Under the pieces are notes generated by a model, which made no database searches, was not told where the DNA came from, and saw nothing but the letters and a program-made list of their open reading frames with translations. Below are positions 26,903 to 35,893 of a stretch of 64,000 bases of DNA, piece after piece (within the stretch, counting starts at the first letter, position 1; every line of letters begins with the position of its first letter). The position numbers and the translations under genes were made by a program. This DNA is from Woeseiaceae bacterium (GTDB lineage Bacteria; Pseudomonadota; Gammaproteobacteria; Steroidobacterales; Woeseiaceae), in contig JAJFKT010000004.1 in NCBI GenBank assembly GCA_021773075.1, forward strand, positions 222,873-286,872. Direction: 5' to 3'.

Positions 26903-28105
26903 CTAAATAATTGATTTTTTCTCTAACTCTTTGAGTTCTTCATCACTCAAGTTCAGCAACTCACCGTAAATAGTCTCATTGTGCGCGCCCAATTTCCGAA
27001 CTCCGGGCCACCGGACCTCGCCCTGAGTTTTCGACATTTTCGGAAATACGTTTTGCATTTTTAAGTTCGGCCATTCCTCGGTTGGCATATCAATGATGGC
27101 ATCGCGTGCTTTGAAGTGTGGGTCGTCGAGCATTTCCGGCGCTCGGTAAATACGGCCGGCTGGAACGCCGGCATTCGTCGTCAGCTCGTCGACTTCGGCA
27201 ACCGTCTTCGTCTTGGTCCACTGGGTGATGATGTCATCAAGTTCCTGCATTCGCTCGCCGCGCGCTGTATGACTCTTAAATCGATCGTCAATGGCAAGTT
27301 CTGGCTGGCCCATGAGCTCGCACAGGCGTTGAAACACCGTATCCTGATTTGCAGCGATCAGGAATATTCCGTCTTTGCAATCATAAATATTGGATGGCGC
27401 GACGTTTGGCAGCGTCGAGCCTGAACGCTCTCGTATGTAGTTACTCGTTGTGTACTCTGGAATCGTCGCTTCCATGACATTGAGTACCGATTCGTAAATT
27501 GAGGCATCAATTACCTGACCCTCACCGGTCTTGTCGCGATGATGCAATGCCGCCAGGGCGCCCATGCACGCGAACGTCGCCGCGAGCGAATCGCCCATCG
27601 ATAAACCGGACCGGCTCGGTTGGCGGTCGGGTTCACCGCACACGTACCGCATGCCACCCATAGCTTCGCCGATTGCTGCATAGCCGGCACGCTTGGCCTT
27701 GGGACCCGTTTGGCCATATCCCGAGACGCGAATCATGATTAGTCCGGGATTGTCTTTCGACAGCTCCTCATAGCTAAGACCCCAACGTTCCAGGGTTCCC
27801 GGCCGAAAGTTCTCCAACACCATGTCGGCCTGGCCGATCAGCTTGCGAACCAGGTCCTGGCCCTCCGGCTCACGGAGGTTGGCTGTAACGCAGCGCTTGT
27901 TACGGGCACAGACTGACCACCAGAGTGGGTACTCGCCGCGCCCCCACTCTCGCATCGGATCGCCTTTGCCGGGCGGCTCGACTTTGATGACATCGGCGCC
28001 CATATCGGCCATAAGCTGTCCGCAGAACGGTCCGGCGATTAATTGCCCGAGTTCAATCAGCCTGATATCGGTCAGGGGACCCTTTCTTGGCAATTCATTT
28101 CCCAT
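26903..28105 (-). CDS. CaiB/BaiF-family (class III) CoA-transferase
   Basis: The protein has the typical N-terminal LIELGQLIAGPFCGQLMADMGADVIKVEPPGKGDPMR, followed by NKRCVTANLREPEGQDLVRKL. Its C-terminal GVPAGRIYRAPEMLDDPHF is also typical. The ATG at 28105 (MGNELPRKG) fits the domain start; the frame runs 40 codons further but overlaps the end of the TonB receptor gene. It would transfer CoA to a carboxylic acid, making the ester used by the HMG-CoA lyase-like enzyme downstream. Confidence 0.92.
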   Translation of the reverse strand: MGNELPRKGPLTDIRLIELGQLIAGPFCGQLMADMGADVIKVEPPGKGDPMREWGRGEYPLWWSVCARNKRCVTANLREPEGQDLVRKLIGQADMVLENFRPGTLERWGLSYEELSKDNPGLIMIRVSGYGQTGPKAKRAGYAAIGEAMGGMRYVCGEPDRQPSRSGLSMGDSLAATFACMGALAALHHRDKTGEGQVIDASIYESVLNVMEATIPEYTTSNYIRERSGSTLPNVAPSNIYDCKDGIFLIAANQDTVFQRLCELMGQPELAIDDRFKSHTARGERMQELDDIITQWTKTKTVAEVDELTTNAGVPAGRIYRAPEMLDDPHFKARDAIIDMPTEEWPNLKMQNVFPKMSKTQGEVRWPGVRKLGAHNETIYGELLNLSDEELKELEKKSII

Positions 28106-28118
28106 GAATCCAGCGGCC

Positions 28119-30704
28119 TTAGAAGCGGTAGCCAATTTCCAGGCCGACGCGGCGTCTCGCGTTTGGATGGTCGAATGTGCCGCCAAACTCGGGCGCAGGA
28201 ATGACTTCTTCAAGGTACTTTTCATCGGTCAGATTTGAAGCGAATGCAGTCACTGACCAGCGCTCACCCTCGATTCCTGCCCGCAAGTCCACCGTAAAGT
28301 ATGAGTCCCGTTGAGCATTGGAAAAATCAGCTGTTCCCAGAGCGCCAGCACCGGTGCCAAAACCCAATTCAAACAACGGCATGAAAATTGTCGGTCGTGG
28401 TCCTTCCTGAACGGTGTGGAACCAGGTCTCGCCAATAAATTGTGCGTCAACTCTCGCGAATAAATTCAGGCCGTTAGACAAGGGAAAATCAATGTCGCCG
28501 CCGACATTGAACGTGTACTCAGGTGTATACGGAGACTCATTGCCGACGGTATCAGGTCGCGAGCTATTGGCTTTGATTTCACTATCAACAAAATTTGCTC
28601 CGGCATAAAGACGGAAGTTATCTGTAGCGTGAAAGTTCGCGCCAAGCTCGACACCGGTAATCTCAACTTCATCCATATTTGAGACAACCCGCAGCAGACC
28701 GAATGTGCCAACCATGAATTCGAAGAACTGCATATCGTCAACCTCAGTGTGATAAACGGCACCCTCCAGCTGCAATCGACCGTTCATCAAGCGCGACTTG
28801 AAGCCGAATTCGAACGCGCTGGATGTCTCTTCTTCATAGTCATCGGTGATAACCGGCAGGGGTACACCCAGGTCATCCGCGAAGGGAACTCCAGCGCCGC
28901 CATTGATAAAGCCATTGATGAATATATTGACTGTTGCTGCACTACCCGAATTATTAAACCCACCGGCCTTAAAGCCGACGCCCCAACTACCGAAGAGCTT
29001 GGTATTTTCAGTCGCATCCCATGACAGTGAAACCTTGGGTTGCACTTCAGAAAACGTCTTGTTCTTGTCGGGAATCGTACCGGTTGAGTTGATGAGACTA
29101 CTCAGCGCCGGGTTTAGCGGATCGTTAAATACCGTATCGAAGTTCAGATCGATTACGGATTGCGTCACATTTGTCGGAACCAGGCTCGATACGTCTCGAT
29201 CCTCGTTGTCGTAGCGTAACGCGAATGCCAGTTCTGTCGTATCCGAGATATCGTACTCAATTTGTCCGAATGCGGACAAGACCTGCGTGTCAAACTGATC
29301 GAATGTGAGCGACGCGGTGCTATTCGGACCACCGACTTGTAACAGGCCTCTTATCGGCGCCAATCCGCTGTCGCGGTTCAACGATACGCCAACCTGGCGT
29401 TCGATATCCAGGAAGTACACGCCGGCCATCCAACGCAAGCGTTGATCTGCATTCGATGCCAAACGTAATTCAAAACTTATGTCCTCTTGATTTCGAAGCT
29501 GCTCCTGAATGCCATCACAGGTGGTCGGTGTATACGCTCCGAGGAATGAACCGTTTGGATCGAAGATAACCCCAACCGGCGACGTGCCGATGAATTGTGG
29601 TGAGGGAAGCTGAAAGCCCGCGGCGTTTAGGTCAGTTACTGACTGTTGGCAAGCAGGGTCGTTATTGAAAAAACCGAAAGCGGCCGATGTGCCGTCTGAT
29701 ATCAGGTCATTCTCGATGTCGCTGTATAACAGCCAACCCGTCAATGTCGCGTTATCCATCGAGTAATCAAACTTGCTGGAAAACTCAAGCGCTTCCTGAT
29801 CGTTGTCCGAGACAATATTCGGGTTGAAAACAAATTCGGAATCATTGCTGTCTTGAAATGCGGCAGGCGTGTTTGTTGCTGCGGCGAATACGGGTAGGTG
29901 GAAGATGGAATTAAAAACGATCGATGATGCGTCAACCTCTCCGTAACGTAACTTCGTATCAATTTCGAGTGCGTCGCTAACGTCCCAGGTCAGCCGAGCA
30001 TTGACGTTGTAACCTTCGTAGGTATCGACAACCGACGAATTATTCTGAAACGAATTCTCGTAAAACCCGTCCGACTCGCGAAAATCTGCTGACAGATTAA
30101 AATACAGTTCATCCTGAATGAGGGGACCCGAAAAAGAAACCAGACCGGTATAGGTATCATCTTCTGCGAAGCCTAACGTGGCATCAAAGCTGACGTCGTT
30201 ACTCGGTTTCTCGGTTGTGACAATGATTGCACCAGCCGCAGCGCTGCGCCCGTAGATGGCACCTTGTGGGCCTTTGAATATTTCTATCTGCTTCAGATTG
30301 CTGTATTCGCGATTGAATGCGGCCGGATTAGTGAACAGAATTCCGTCGACTAACAGTGCAAAGCTGTTCTCTGCATCACGCGCGCCATTGATGCCGCGAA
30401 TATTGACCTGCGTATCACCTACTTCAGCAGCATTCACCATCGTGACACCGGGCGTAAGCGCTATGAATCCTTCCGCTCGCCGCACACCGGCACTTTTAAG
30501 GACATCGGACGTCAATGCCGTTACGGTGCCAGGAACATCACGGAGACTTTCAGACCTGCGTCGCGCCGTCACCATGATTTCTTCAAAGACAGAGTCATCA
30601 GACGCCGCTTGTTCCTGCGCCGAAGCCTCGCGTGGCATGAATTGCATTGATAAAACGAATCCGATCAATGCGATACCAGCTAATGGCAAGAAATTGTATT
30701 TCAT
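28119..30704 (-). CDS. TonB-dependent receptor heading the hydantoinase operon
   Basis: This outer-membrane receptor of about 861 residues begins with a signal peptide (MKYNFLPLAGIALIGFVLSMQFMPREASA). The ATG at 30704 follows a GGGGGAAAA ribosome site. The plug domain (about 45-160) has EEIMVTARRRSESLRDVPG and IEIFKGPQGAIYGRSAAAGA. A beta-barrel closes with an aromatic final residue (EIGYRF). No STN domain is present, so it does not signal through FecR. It stands 13 bases upstream of the CoA-transferase gene and probably imports the operon's substrate, energised by TonB. Confidence 0.93.
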   Translation of the reverse strand: MKYNFLPLAGIALIGFVLSMQFMPREASAQEQAASDDSVFEEIMVTARRRSESLRDVPGTVTALTSDVLKSAGVRRAEGFIALTPGVTMVNAAEVGDTQVNIRGINGARDAENSFALLVDGILFTNPAAFNREYSNLKQIEIFKGPQGAIYGRSAAAGAIIVTTEKPSNDVSFDATLGFAEDDTYTGLVSFSGPLIQDELYFNLSADFRESDGFYENSFQNNSSVVDTYEGYNVNARLTWDVSDALEIDTKLRYGEVDASSIVFNSIFHLPVFAAATNTPAAFQDSNDSEFVFNPNIVSDNDQEALEFSSKFDYSMDNATLTGWLLYSDIENDLISDGTSAAFGFFNNDPACQQSVTDLNAAGFQLPSPQFIGTSPVGVIFDPNGSFLGAYTPTTCDGIQEQLRNQEDISFELRLASNADQRLRWMAGVYFLDIERQVGVSLNRDSGLAPIRGLLQVGGPNSTASLTFDQFDTQVLSAFGQIEYDISDTTELAFALRYDNEDRDVSSLVPTNVTQSVIDLNFDTVFNDPLNPALSSLINSTGTIPDKNKTFSEVQPKVSLSWDATENTKLFGSWGVGFKAGGFNNSGSAATVNIFINGFINGGAGVPFADDLGVPLPVITDDYEEETSSAFEFGFKSRLMNGRLQLEGAVYHTEVDDMQFFEFMVGTFGLLRVVSNMDEVEITGVELGANFHATDNFRLYAGANFVDSEIKANSSRPDTVGNESPYTPEYTFNVGGDIDFPLSNGLNLFARVDAQFIGETWFHTVQEGPRPTIFMPLFELGFGTGAGALGTADFSNAQRDSYFTVDLRAGIEGERWSVTAFASNLTDEKYLEEVIPAPEFGGTFDHPNARRRVGLEIGYRF

Positions 30705-30934
30705 GAGTTTTCCCCCGAACGGTCTCAATTGGTATGAAATTGTATATTTGTACTATTGTTAGGACAATAGGACCTTATTGAAGATCAGAACGAAGTGCAA
30801 GCGGCCTCTCAATCTACTGTTCCAAAAACAGGCAATGACCTGCGCAGTACAGTAGCGCCAGATACCGAGCTTTTGAATTACGTCAAAGCGACGTATCCTG
30901 AACACTCGTCAGGCACTAAGAGCGTTTCGTAATA
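30705..30934. other. Divergent intergenic region with operator-like palindrome
   Basis: The gap of 230 bases separates the TonB receptor/hydantoinase operon from the forward DUF3187 gene. It is AT-rich near 30735-30790 and holds the CTATTGT/ACAATAG palindrome. No gene was seen. Confidence 0.6.
30753..30770. promoter_or_regulatory. Perfect palindrome, likely GntR/HutC operator
   Basis: The 7-base arms CTATTGT and ACAATAG are perfectly complementary around the spacer TAGG. They lie 49 bases before the receptor ATG at 30704. HutC-type regulators often bind short TTGT-N4-ACAA-like palindromes, and such a regulator is encoded in the same operon. Assignment to that regulator is an inference. Confidence 0.5.
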
Positions 30935-31939
30935 ATGGCAGAGGTTCATTCAGCCCTCCGGGCATGGCAATTGCTTATTCCTCTTTGTCTCGTTCCTGCG
31001 GCAGGTGCTTCGGTCGCCGACGTACTCCCCGATCACGACAATGGTCCGTTGACCGGCATTTTCGGCTTCCCGGAGAGCACAGAGGGTAGCGCGGTGGTCG
31101 GCGACGGTCACCAAGATTGGGGGGCAAGCTTAATAAGCGCAAGCCATGACATTGAGGAAATCGGCGCGGCGGAAAATCTTCGTCTGGATGGCGAAAGTAC
31201 GCGTCTGGCGTTCAATTATCGCTACGGGCTCTCGGATAATTTCGAAATCGGTATTGAGATACCGTATCTGTGGCACGAATCGGGAAACCTGGATTCGGCA
31301 ATTGATGGCTGGCATGACCTGTTCGGACTCCCGGAAGGCGCGCGAAGCAGGCGCCAGCAAGACCAACTCGAATTTTTCTACGCGGACTCAGCGGGAACGC
31401 TGATCAATCTGACGAATAGTGTAAATGGCATCGGCGACATCCGGGTAGTTGCCGGATGGCGGCTGGCCGGTTCGAGTGATCACAGTACCGCATTGCGCTT
31501 CGGCATCAAGATACCGAGCGGCGATAGCGACGAATTATTGGGTAGCGGTGGTACCGATGTAAGTCTTGGGGTTGCCGGTGACGCTCATGGTCTTTGGGGA
31601 AGTCAAAAACTCAGTGGCTTTTACCGAGCCAATGTCAGTTATCTGGGCGAGCCCGACCGACTGGCCGATCGCTACAATGATTTCGTCGGGCAAGTGGCTT
31701 TCGGGCTTAGCTATCCGGTACATCAAACCGTGGACCTCAAGTTGCAGTCCCGCTTTCGCAGCGCGGTCTATGATGTGGATAGCGACTATCTGGGCGCGAC
31801 GTCTGTCGCATTGATCTTCGGTGCGGATTTTCGAGTATCGAACCGCTACCGCCTTGTCCTTTCCGTTGGCGAGGACATCCGGCCGGACTCGGCCCCGGAT
31901 GTCTCTTTTCAAATCGCGCTGCGATACGTTGGTCACTAA
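30935..31939 (+). CDS. DUF3187-family outer-membrane-like protein
   Basis: The 334-residue protein matches the DUF3187 pattern. It has the LTGIFGFPES opening, RYGLSDNFEIGIEIPYLWHESG, the conserved WHDLFGLPEGAR box at about 126-137, and a C-terminal beta-rich region. A signal peptide is likely at residues 1-27 (WQLLIPLCLVPAAGASVA). Alternating hydrophobic strands suggest a beta-barrel in the outer membrane. The family's function is not established. It is followed 59 bases later by a lipoprotein gene. Confidence 0.82.
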   Translation: MAEVHSALRAWQLLIPLCLVPAAGASVADVLPDHDNGPLTGIFGFPESTEGSAVVGDGHQDWGASLISASHDIEEIGAAENLRLDGESTRLAFNYRYGLSDNFEIGIEIPYLWHESGNLDSAIDGWHDLFGLPEGARSRRQQDQLEFFYADSAGTLINLTNSVNGIGDIRVVAGWRLAGSSDHSTALRFGIKIPSGDSDELLGSGGTDVSLGVAGDAHGLWGSQKLSGFYRANVSYLGEPDRLADRYNDFVGQVAFGLSYPVHQTVDLKLQSRFRSAVYDVDSDYLGATSVALIFGADFRVSNRYRLVLSVGEDIRPDSAPDVSFQIALRYVGH

Positions 31940-31998
31940 TTGAGTTTATTGCGACCTGTGTTACATCCTGCCAATTCGGCCTATATTAATATTCGTAC

Positions 31999-32688
31999 AT
32001 GAAACGCTGCTTTGTTGTTCTCGTACTGACACTCACTGGTTGCAGTGGCCTTGAGCCGACTGCAACAGACCGCGCGCTTATTCGAATCGATTTCGAAAGC
32101 AATCTTGGCAGCCTCGGTAGCGCAGCTATCTCGGGCCAGTCGCACGATGGTGAGCCCGAATTCAACATGGGTAAAAACGGACAAGCCCTTTTCTCACTGG
32201 GCGACGGTCGTTGGGTCGAATTTGAGTCTGCAGAAACAATTTCAATTGATAATACCGCTGAAATCTCATTCGACTTCAGACGCGCGGACTGGGTTAATCC
32301 GTATAGGAATGGAAGCGGCACGCAAACAGCGGCAGTCATCAGTAACGTAAGCCCGAGAAAAATATCCCATATCAGTTTCAATATCGCGAACGGTTCCAAC
32401 CCTAATCTACAGGTTGCTTTTGACGATATAGACGGAAAGAAATACCGATTGCGTTCCGAGCAGGGGTTTGTAGAAGACGACTGGCACAATGTGCGACTTC
32501 GCATAAACACACAAGCGGAAGAGACCCTACTTTATCTCGACGGCATACGGATCGATTCCATAAAAGCAGTACCCATAGTGATACACAATGGAATTGACCG
32601 GATAAAGTTCGGCACCTGGTATAAAAAGAATCAGGCTTACCGCGGCGAAATAGACAACTTCCTCATTCTCGAGACACAAGCAAGATAG
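31999..32688 (+). CDS. LamG/concanavalin-like lipoprotein
   Basis: The 229-residue protein starts with a lipobox (VLTLTGCS, Cys15), so it is a lipoprotein. The rest is a jelly-roll LamG-type domain. EISFDFRRADW, DDWHNVRLRINTQAEETLLYLDGIRIDS and YRGEIDNFLIL are the usual landmarks of this fold (about 60-225). Such domains bind sugars or proteins at the cell surface. There is no catalytic domain. It converges with the serine hydrolase gene at 32737. Confidence 0.8.
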   Translation: MKRCFVVLVLTLTGCSGLEPTATDRALIRIDFESNLGSLGSAAISGQSHDGEPEFNMGKNGQALFSLGDGRWVEFESAETISIDNTAEISFDFRRADWVNPYRNGSGTQTAAVISNVSPRKISHISFNIANGSNPNLQVAFDDIDGKKYRLRSEQGFVEDDWHNVRLRINTQAEETLLYLDGIRIDSIKAVPIVIHNGIDRIKFGTWYKKNQAYRGEIDNFLILETQAR

Positions 32689-32736
32689 AGAATGGCAGAT
32701 TGCTTCCGCCCCTTCGTTCTAGCCTACGAATAGTCG

Positions 32737-34134
32737 TTAGTGCTGCTTTGGAGCCGGCATAACCCCACCATTCTGGTGAAGCACGAGGCCAGTAACGTTT
32801 CCAGATTCATTCACCTCAAAAGTGATCTGGGCGTCGACTACCTTATAAAAGAACTCTGTATCAGACTCAGCGTAGATCTGCACATTCGGCTGACCGGTCG
32901 CCTGCGCCCAAATAGTGCCGCTCTCGAGCGTGATTGTGATAACAAAGTTCGGTGCCAATAGATAATCGCCGGCGTAGGTTTTAAGCACACTCGCAGGTAG
33001 GCTAATTTCAGTGCGCTCGGGCGCTGGTACGGTGAGTTTTGCATTGGGGTTGATCAGGTGCAGCCCGATGTCATCGATATCATTCGTCGAATTGGACAGC
33101 ACGACTACGGCGATGCTCCTGTCGGGATCAAAACCAGCAAATGCATGATATCCGCCAGTGCCACCGTTGTGCCAAATGACCCTGTTGTCGCTTCCGGTCA
33201 TGATAATCCAGTTCAAACCGATATCCATGCCGCCGCTGAAATCCTGGCGAACCACGTGGCTGACCCTCATCGCTTCTTCCAGTGGGGATTCAGCGGGGCC
33301 CATATTGGCGGCAATGAACGTCACCATGTCGTTTACGTTCGAGCGTAGTGCGCCCGCGCCGGCGAGCGTTGGGATGTCCCAATTCGAAACGACGTTCCCT
33401 GCCTGATCGTGGCCCTTCGCAAGCCAGTGCTGCATGCCGTCATTGAGTGTGATGGCGGTGTTGCTCATGCCGAGTGGATTGAGGATGCGCTCGTGCACCA
33501 ATTCCTCATAGCTGCTGTTGCTTGCCCGTGCAAGTACGTGGCCCAGCAGTCCCATGCCTAGATTTGAGTACTCGGCCTCCGTACCAATGTCTCTTCGCAA
33601 CTCGTGGTTGGACAGAAATTCGTACATCTGATCAAGCGTATAGTCGGCGTAGGGATTGGTCGCATCGGCAGGCGAAAAATTATCGGGCATCCGCGGCAAC
33701 GCGGATCGATGTGTCGACAGACTGAGGAGTGTTATCTCTCTGCCACCGCGCGTCGGCATCGTAACCTCACCTTTCGGCAAATATTTCGCTACCGGGTCGT
33801 CAAAGGCCACTTCACCCTTCGCGACCATGTCGGCGAGCAGGATTGCGGTGAAAACCTTGGTGATCGAGCCGATTTCGAAGACCGACTTTGCGCTGAGTGC
33901 TTGCGTACCGGGCCCGGCCTCACCGGCCGCGAAAACGCGCGTCGAGCCGTCGGCTTCTATAACACCGACAACCATTCCGACTGCCCGCTTCTCGTCAACT
34001 CGCGATTGGATTAACGCTTGTATGGCAGCATCAGACGGAAAGTGTTGCTGCAGGTCCGGTTCGTCTTCTGCACACGCGGCAATAGCGAGCGCGAAAAGAA
34101 GCAGAGTCGCCATCAAGGAATGGAATCGATACAT
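32737..34134 (-). CDS. Class C beta-lactamase-like lipoprotein hydrolase
   Basis: The 465-residue protein has a lipoprotein-type signal (ALAIAAC, Cys21) and a serine hydrolase core. The nucleophile motif SITK is at residues 90-93, YSNLGMG forms the second motif, and HNGGTGGY stands for the KTG triad. A C-terminal beta-sandwich (about 370-465) follows, as in many PBP4/esterase-like relatives. An AGGAGGAG site 5 bases before the ATG at 34134 decides the start. It ends a set headed by an ECF sigma factor, so it is probably an envelope-stress effector acting on cell-wall peptides or esters. Confidence 0.88.
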   Translation of the reverse strand: MYRFHSLMATLLLFALAIAACAEDEPDLQQHFPSDAAIQALIQSRVDEKRAVGMVVGVIEADGSTRVFAAGEAGPGTQALSAKSVFEIGSITKVFTAILLADMVAKGEVAFDDPVAKYLPKGEVTMPTRGGREITLLSLSTHRSALPRMPDNFSPADATNPYADYTLDQMYEFLSNHELRRDIGTEAEYSNLGMGLLGHVLARASNSSYEELVHERILNPLGMSNTAITLNDGMQHWLAKGHDQAGNVVSNWDIPTLAGAGALRSNVNDMVTFIAANMGPAESPLEEAMRVSHVVRQDFSGGMDIGLNWIIMTGSDNRVIWHNGGTGGYHAFAGFDPDRSIAVVVLSNSTNDIDDIGLHLINPNAKLTVPAPERTEISLPASVLKTYAGDYLLAPNFVITITLESGTIWAQATGQPNVQIYAESDTEFFYKVVDAQITFEVNESGNVTGLVLHQNGGVMPAPKQH

Positions 34135-34151
34135 TTTTCTCCTCCTGCTTT

Positions 34152-34835
34152 TCACTTCAATTCACCATGAATTTCTTTTCTCACACCGTATAGTCGATCG
34201 AGCATTGGTTGAATGTTCTTAGTGAGCATATTGTTCTTCAGCCAAAGTCCTCCAATTGCCGACAACACAACGAACCCAAAGTAGAGCCACAAATACGCGT
34301 GCGGAATCCAGGTTCCCGTCAAACTCTTGTTTAGACCCCAGAAAAAGGAGATACCAATGACCGCCGCCGGCGCAATTGACCAAATGTGCGCCGTTGACCA
34401 TAGCTTATGCTGTTTTTCCATCTTCGCGATTTCGGACTCTATTCGTGAGGCCAAAGTCCAGTTCAGTGAAACGTCCATTCTTTCAGCGAAAAAGCGTTTC
34501 GTTGGAATGACAATACTATAAAGAGCCATCAAAACCAGGCCAGCGTACATAGCAATGTTCATTTCCGGAACGAGGCCCTTGGCGAAGCCGGGAAAAAGCT
34601 CGTTGATAATGTATGGGTACCAAATATGACCGCCAAGTATCATTGCTGTTACGGCAACAAACGAGATAGCTGCGACAAGCGATTCAATCACGAAGTTTCT
34701 TTTCATTGCTCTGTCGAAGTCACGAACGTCCGTTTTCATTTCTTCGAGAGAAAACTCCTCTGCTACCTTCGCCATTTGCTCTTCTCCGTAAACCACTTTT
34801 CTGAGATCGTCCAATTTCACGATTGTTCTCTCCAT
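34152..34835 (-). CDS. Four-helix membrane protein, possible sigma regulator
   Basis: The 227-residue protein has a hydrophilic N-terminal part (1-47) and about four membrane helices: VAAISFVAVTAMILGG, NIAMYAGLVLMALYSIVI, IWSIAPAAVIGISFFWGL and YLWLYFGFVVLSAIGGLWL. It is encoded 19 bases downstream of an ECF sigma gene, where an anti-sigma factor is usually found. No zinc-binding anti-sigma motif (HxxxCxxC) is present. A regulatory role is inferred from position only; I do not recognise the family. Confidence 0.75.
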   Translation of the reverse strand: MERTIVKLDDLRKVVYGEEQMAKVAEEFSLEEMKTDVRDFDRAMKRNFVIESLVAAISFVAVTAMILGGHIWYPYIINELFPGFAKGLVPEMNIAMYAGLVLMALYSIVIPTKRFFAERMDVSLNWTLASRIESEIAKMEKQHKLWSTAHIWSIAPAAVIGISFFWGLNKSLTGTWIPHAYLWLYFGFVVLSAIGGLWLKNNMLTKNIQPMLDRLYGVRKEIHGELK

Positions 34836-34854
34836 TTCTTCGACAAAGTACTTA

Positions 34855-35325
34855 CTAGTCTACAAATTGCCCTTCGAACTTCTGTTTGAGTCGAGAAACC
34901 CTTACGTTGATGGCATTGGCCGTAACGCCCAGGACACTTTCCATTTCGGCCCCCGTCAGTCCGTCCAAATACATCATCAATACCGCGCGATCAATGTCAT
35001 TTAGCCCGACAACAAAGTCCTGCAGGATTTGATCCTGGCTGAGCCCTGCGGAAAAGCTTGCGTCGGTTCGCAGTGACTGATTCTTTTCCTGCCCCTTGCG
35101 ATTCCTGATTTCCTGCCTTTGAAATGTGATGGCGGTATTAATGGCTATCCGATATAGCCAGGTTTCCGGTTTCGAATCGCCTCGAAACGTCCCGTGGCTG
35201 CGCCACAGTTGCACCAGGATCTCCTGCATCAAGTCCTCGGAGTCACGAAAATTCGTGTAGCTCCGAGCGATATTGCGAATCGTATCGATGTTCGCGCTTA
35301 CTAAAGCATCAAAATCAACGGCCAT
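34855..35325 (-). CDS. ECF RNA polymerase sigma factor
   Basis: The 156-residue protein has sigma region 2 (FRDSEDLMQEILVQLWRSHGTFRGDSKPETWLYRIAINTAI). Region 4 (LNDIDRAVLMMYLDGLTGAEMESVLGVTANAINVRVSRLKQKF) ends in a helix-turn-helix. The size is usual for a minimal ECF sigma factor. It heads a reverse-strand set with a membrane protein and a serine hydrolase lipoprotein. An envelope signal is probable; no clear autoregulated promoter could be read upstream. Confidence 0.9.
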   Translation of the reverse strand: MAVDFDALVSANIDTIRNIARSYTNFRDSEDLMQEILVQLWRSHGTFRGDSKPETWLYRIAINTAITFQRQEIRNRKGQEKNQSLRTDASFSAGLSQDQILQDFVVGLNDIDRAVLMMYLDGLTGAEMESVLGVTANAINVRVSRLKQKFEGQFVD

Positions 35326-35893
35326 TTATCTCTCTATCAACGGACTTCTGATGTATTAGTCGACCATAAGTGCCGATACTTACAATACGATCGAAAGGTT
35401 CGCCTGATCGCACTCGATTCCTCATTGTGCTTTTGACCTCAGTGGCAAGTAGACATCCGCGACCTTTAGGCAGTTTATTCACACTTCGCGTGATTAGAGT
35501 CAGGTGGCCATTGTTTCGTAGCCATCAGCTTGATTGGAAATGTCCTATTCATCCACAGTAATTTACGAATTTCGTTTGGTAGATACTGATCAGTTCAATA
35601 AGAACGGGCTTGGACCAATATACGGGAGGGACAACCGCCTGTGATTTTGAAAATTGGCCTGTCGAGCGATAGAAATTATCAGAATCCGGCGAACGATCCG
35701 TCTATTCCGAACTGGAATCGTTTCAATCTACTAATTCTTGTTTCCGCGTAACCTATTGGATCAGATAGAAATTTATACGCCAGGAAGTTCTATCAAGTAT
35801 TCCTAAGCTAATTCTCAAGCTTCCCTCATGCGGCCCCGACGTACTTTTAGGATATTGCAGCCACTGATCCACGAAAACCACTGGGGATGATAA
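35326..35893. other. Long intergenic region, no gene seen
   Basis: These 568 bases lie between the divergent ECF sigma gene and the outer-membrane barrel gene. Short frames present here lack ribosome sites and protein-like composition. The stretch is AT-richer than its surroundings. A GGGGATGA ribosome-site candidate lies just before the ATG at 35894. I see no strong hairpin or RNA gene. Confidence 0.5.

Noticed and set aside
35370..35561. Forward 63-codon frame in the long gap
   Set aside because: No ribosome site, basic and irregular composition, and no similarity to a known protein.
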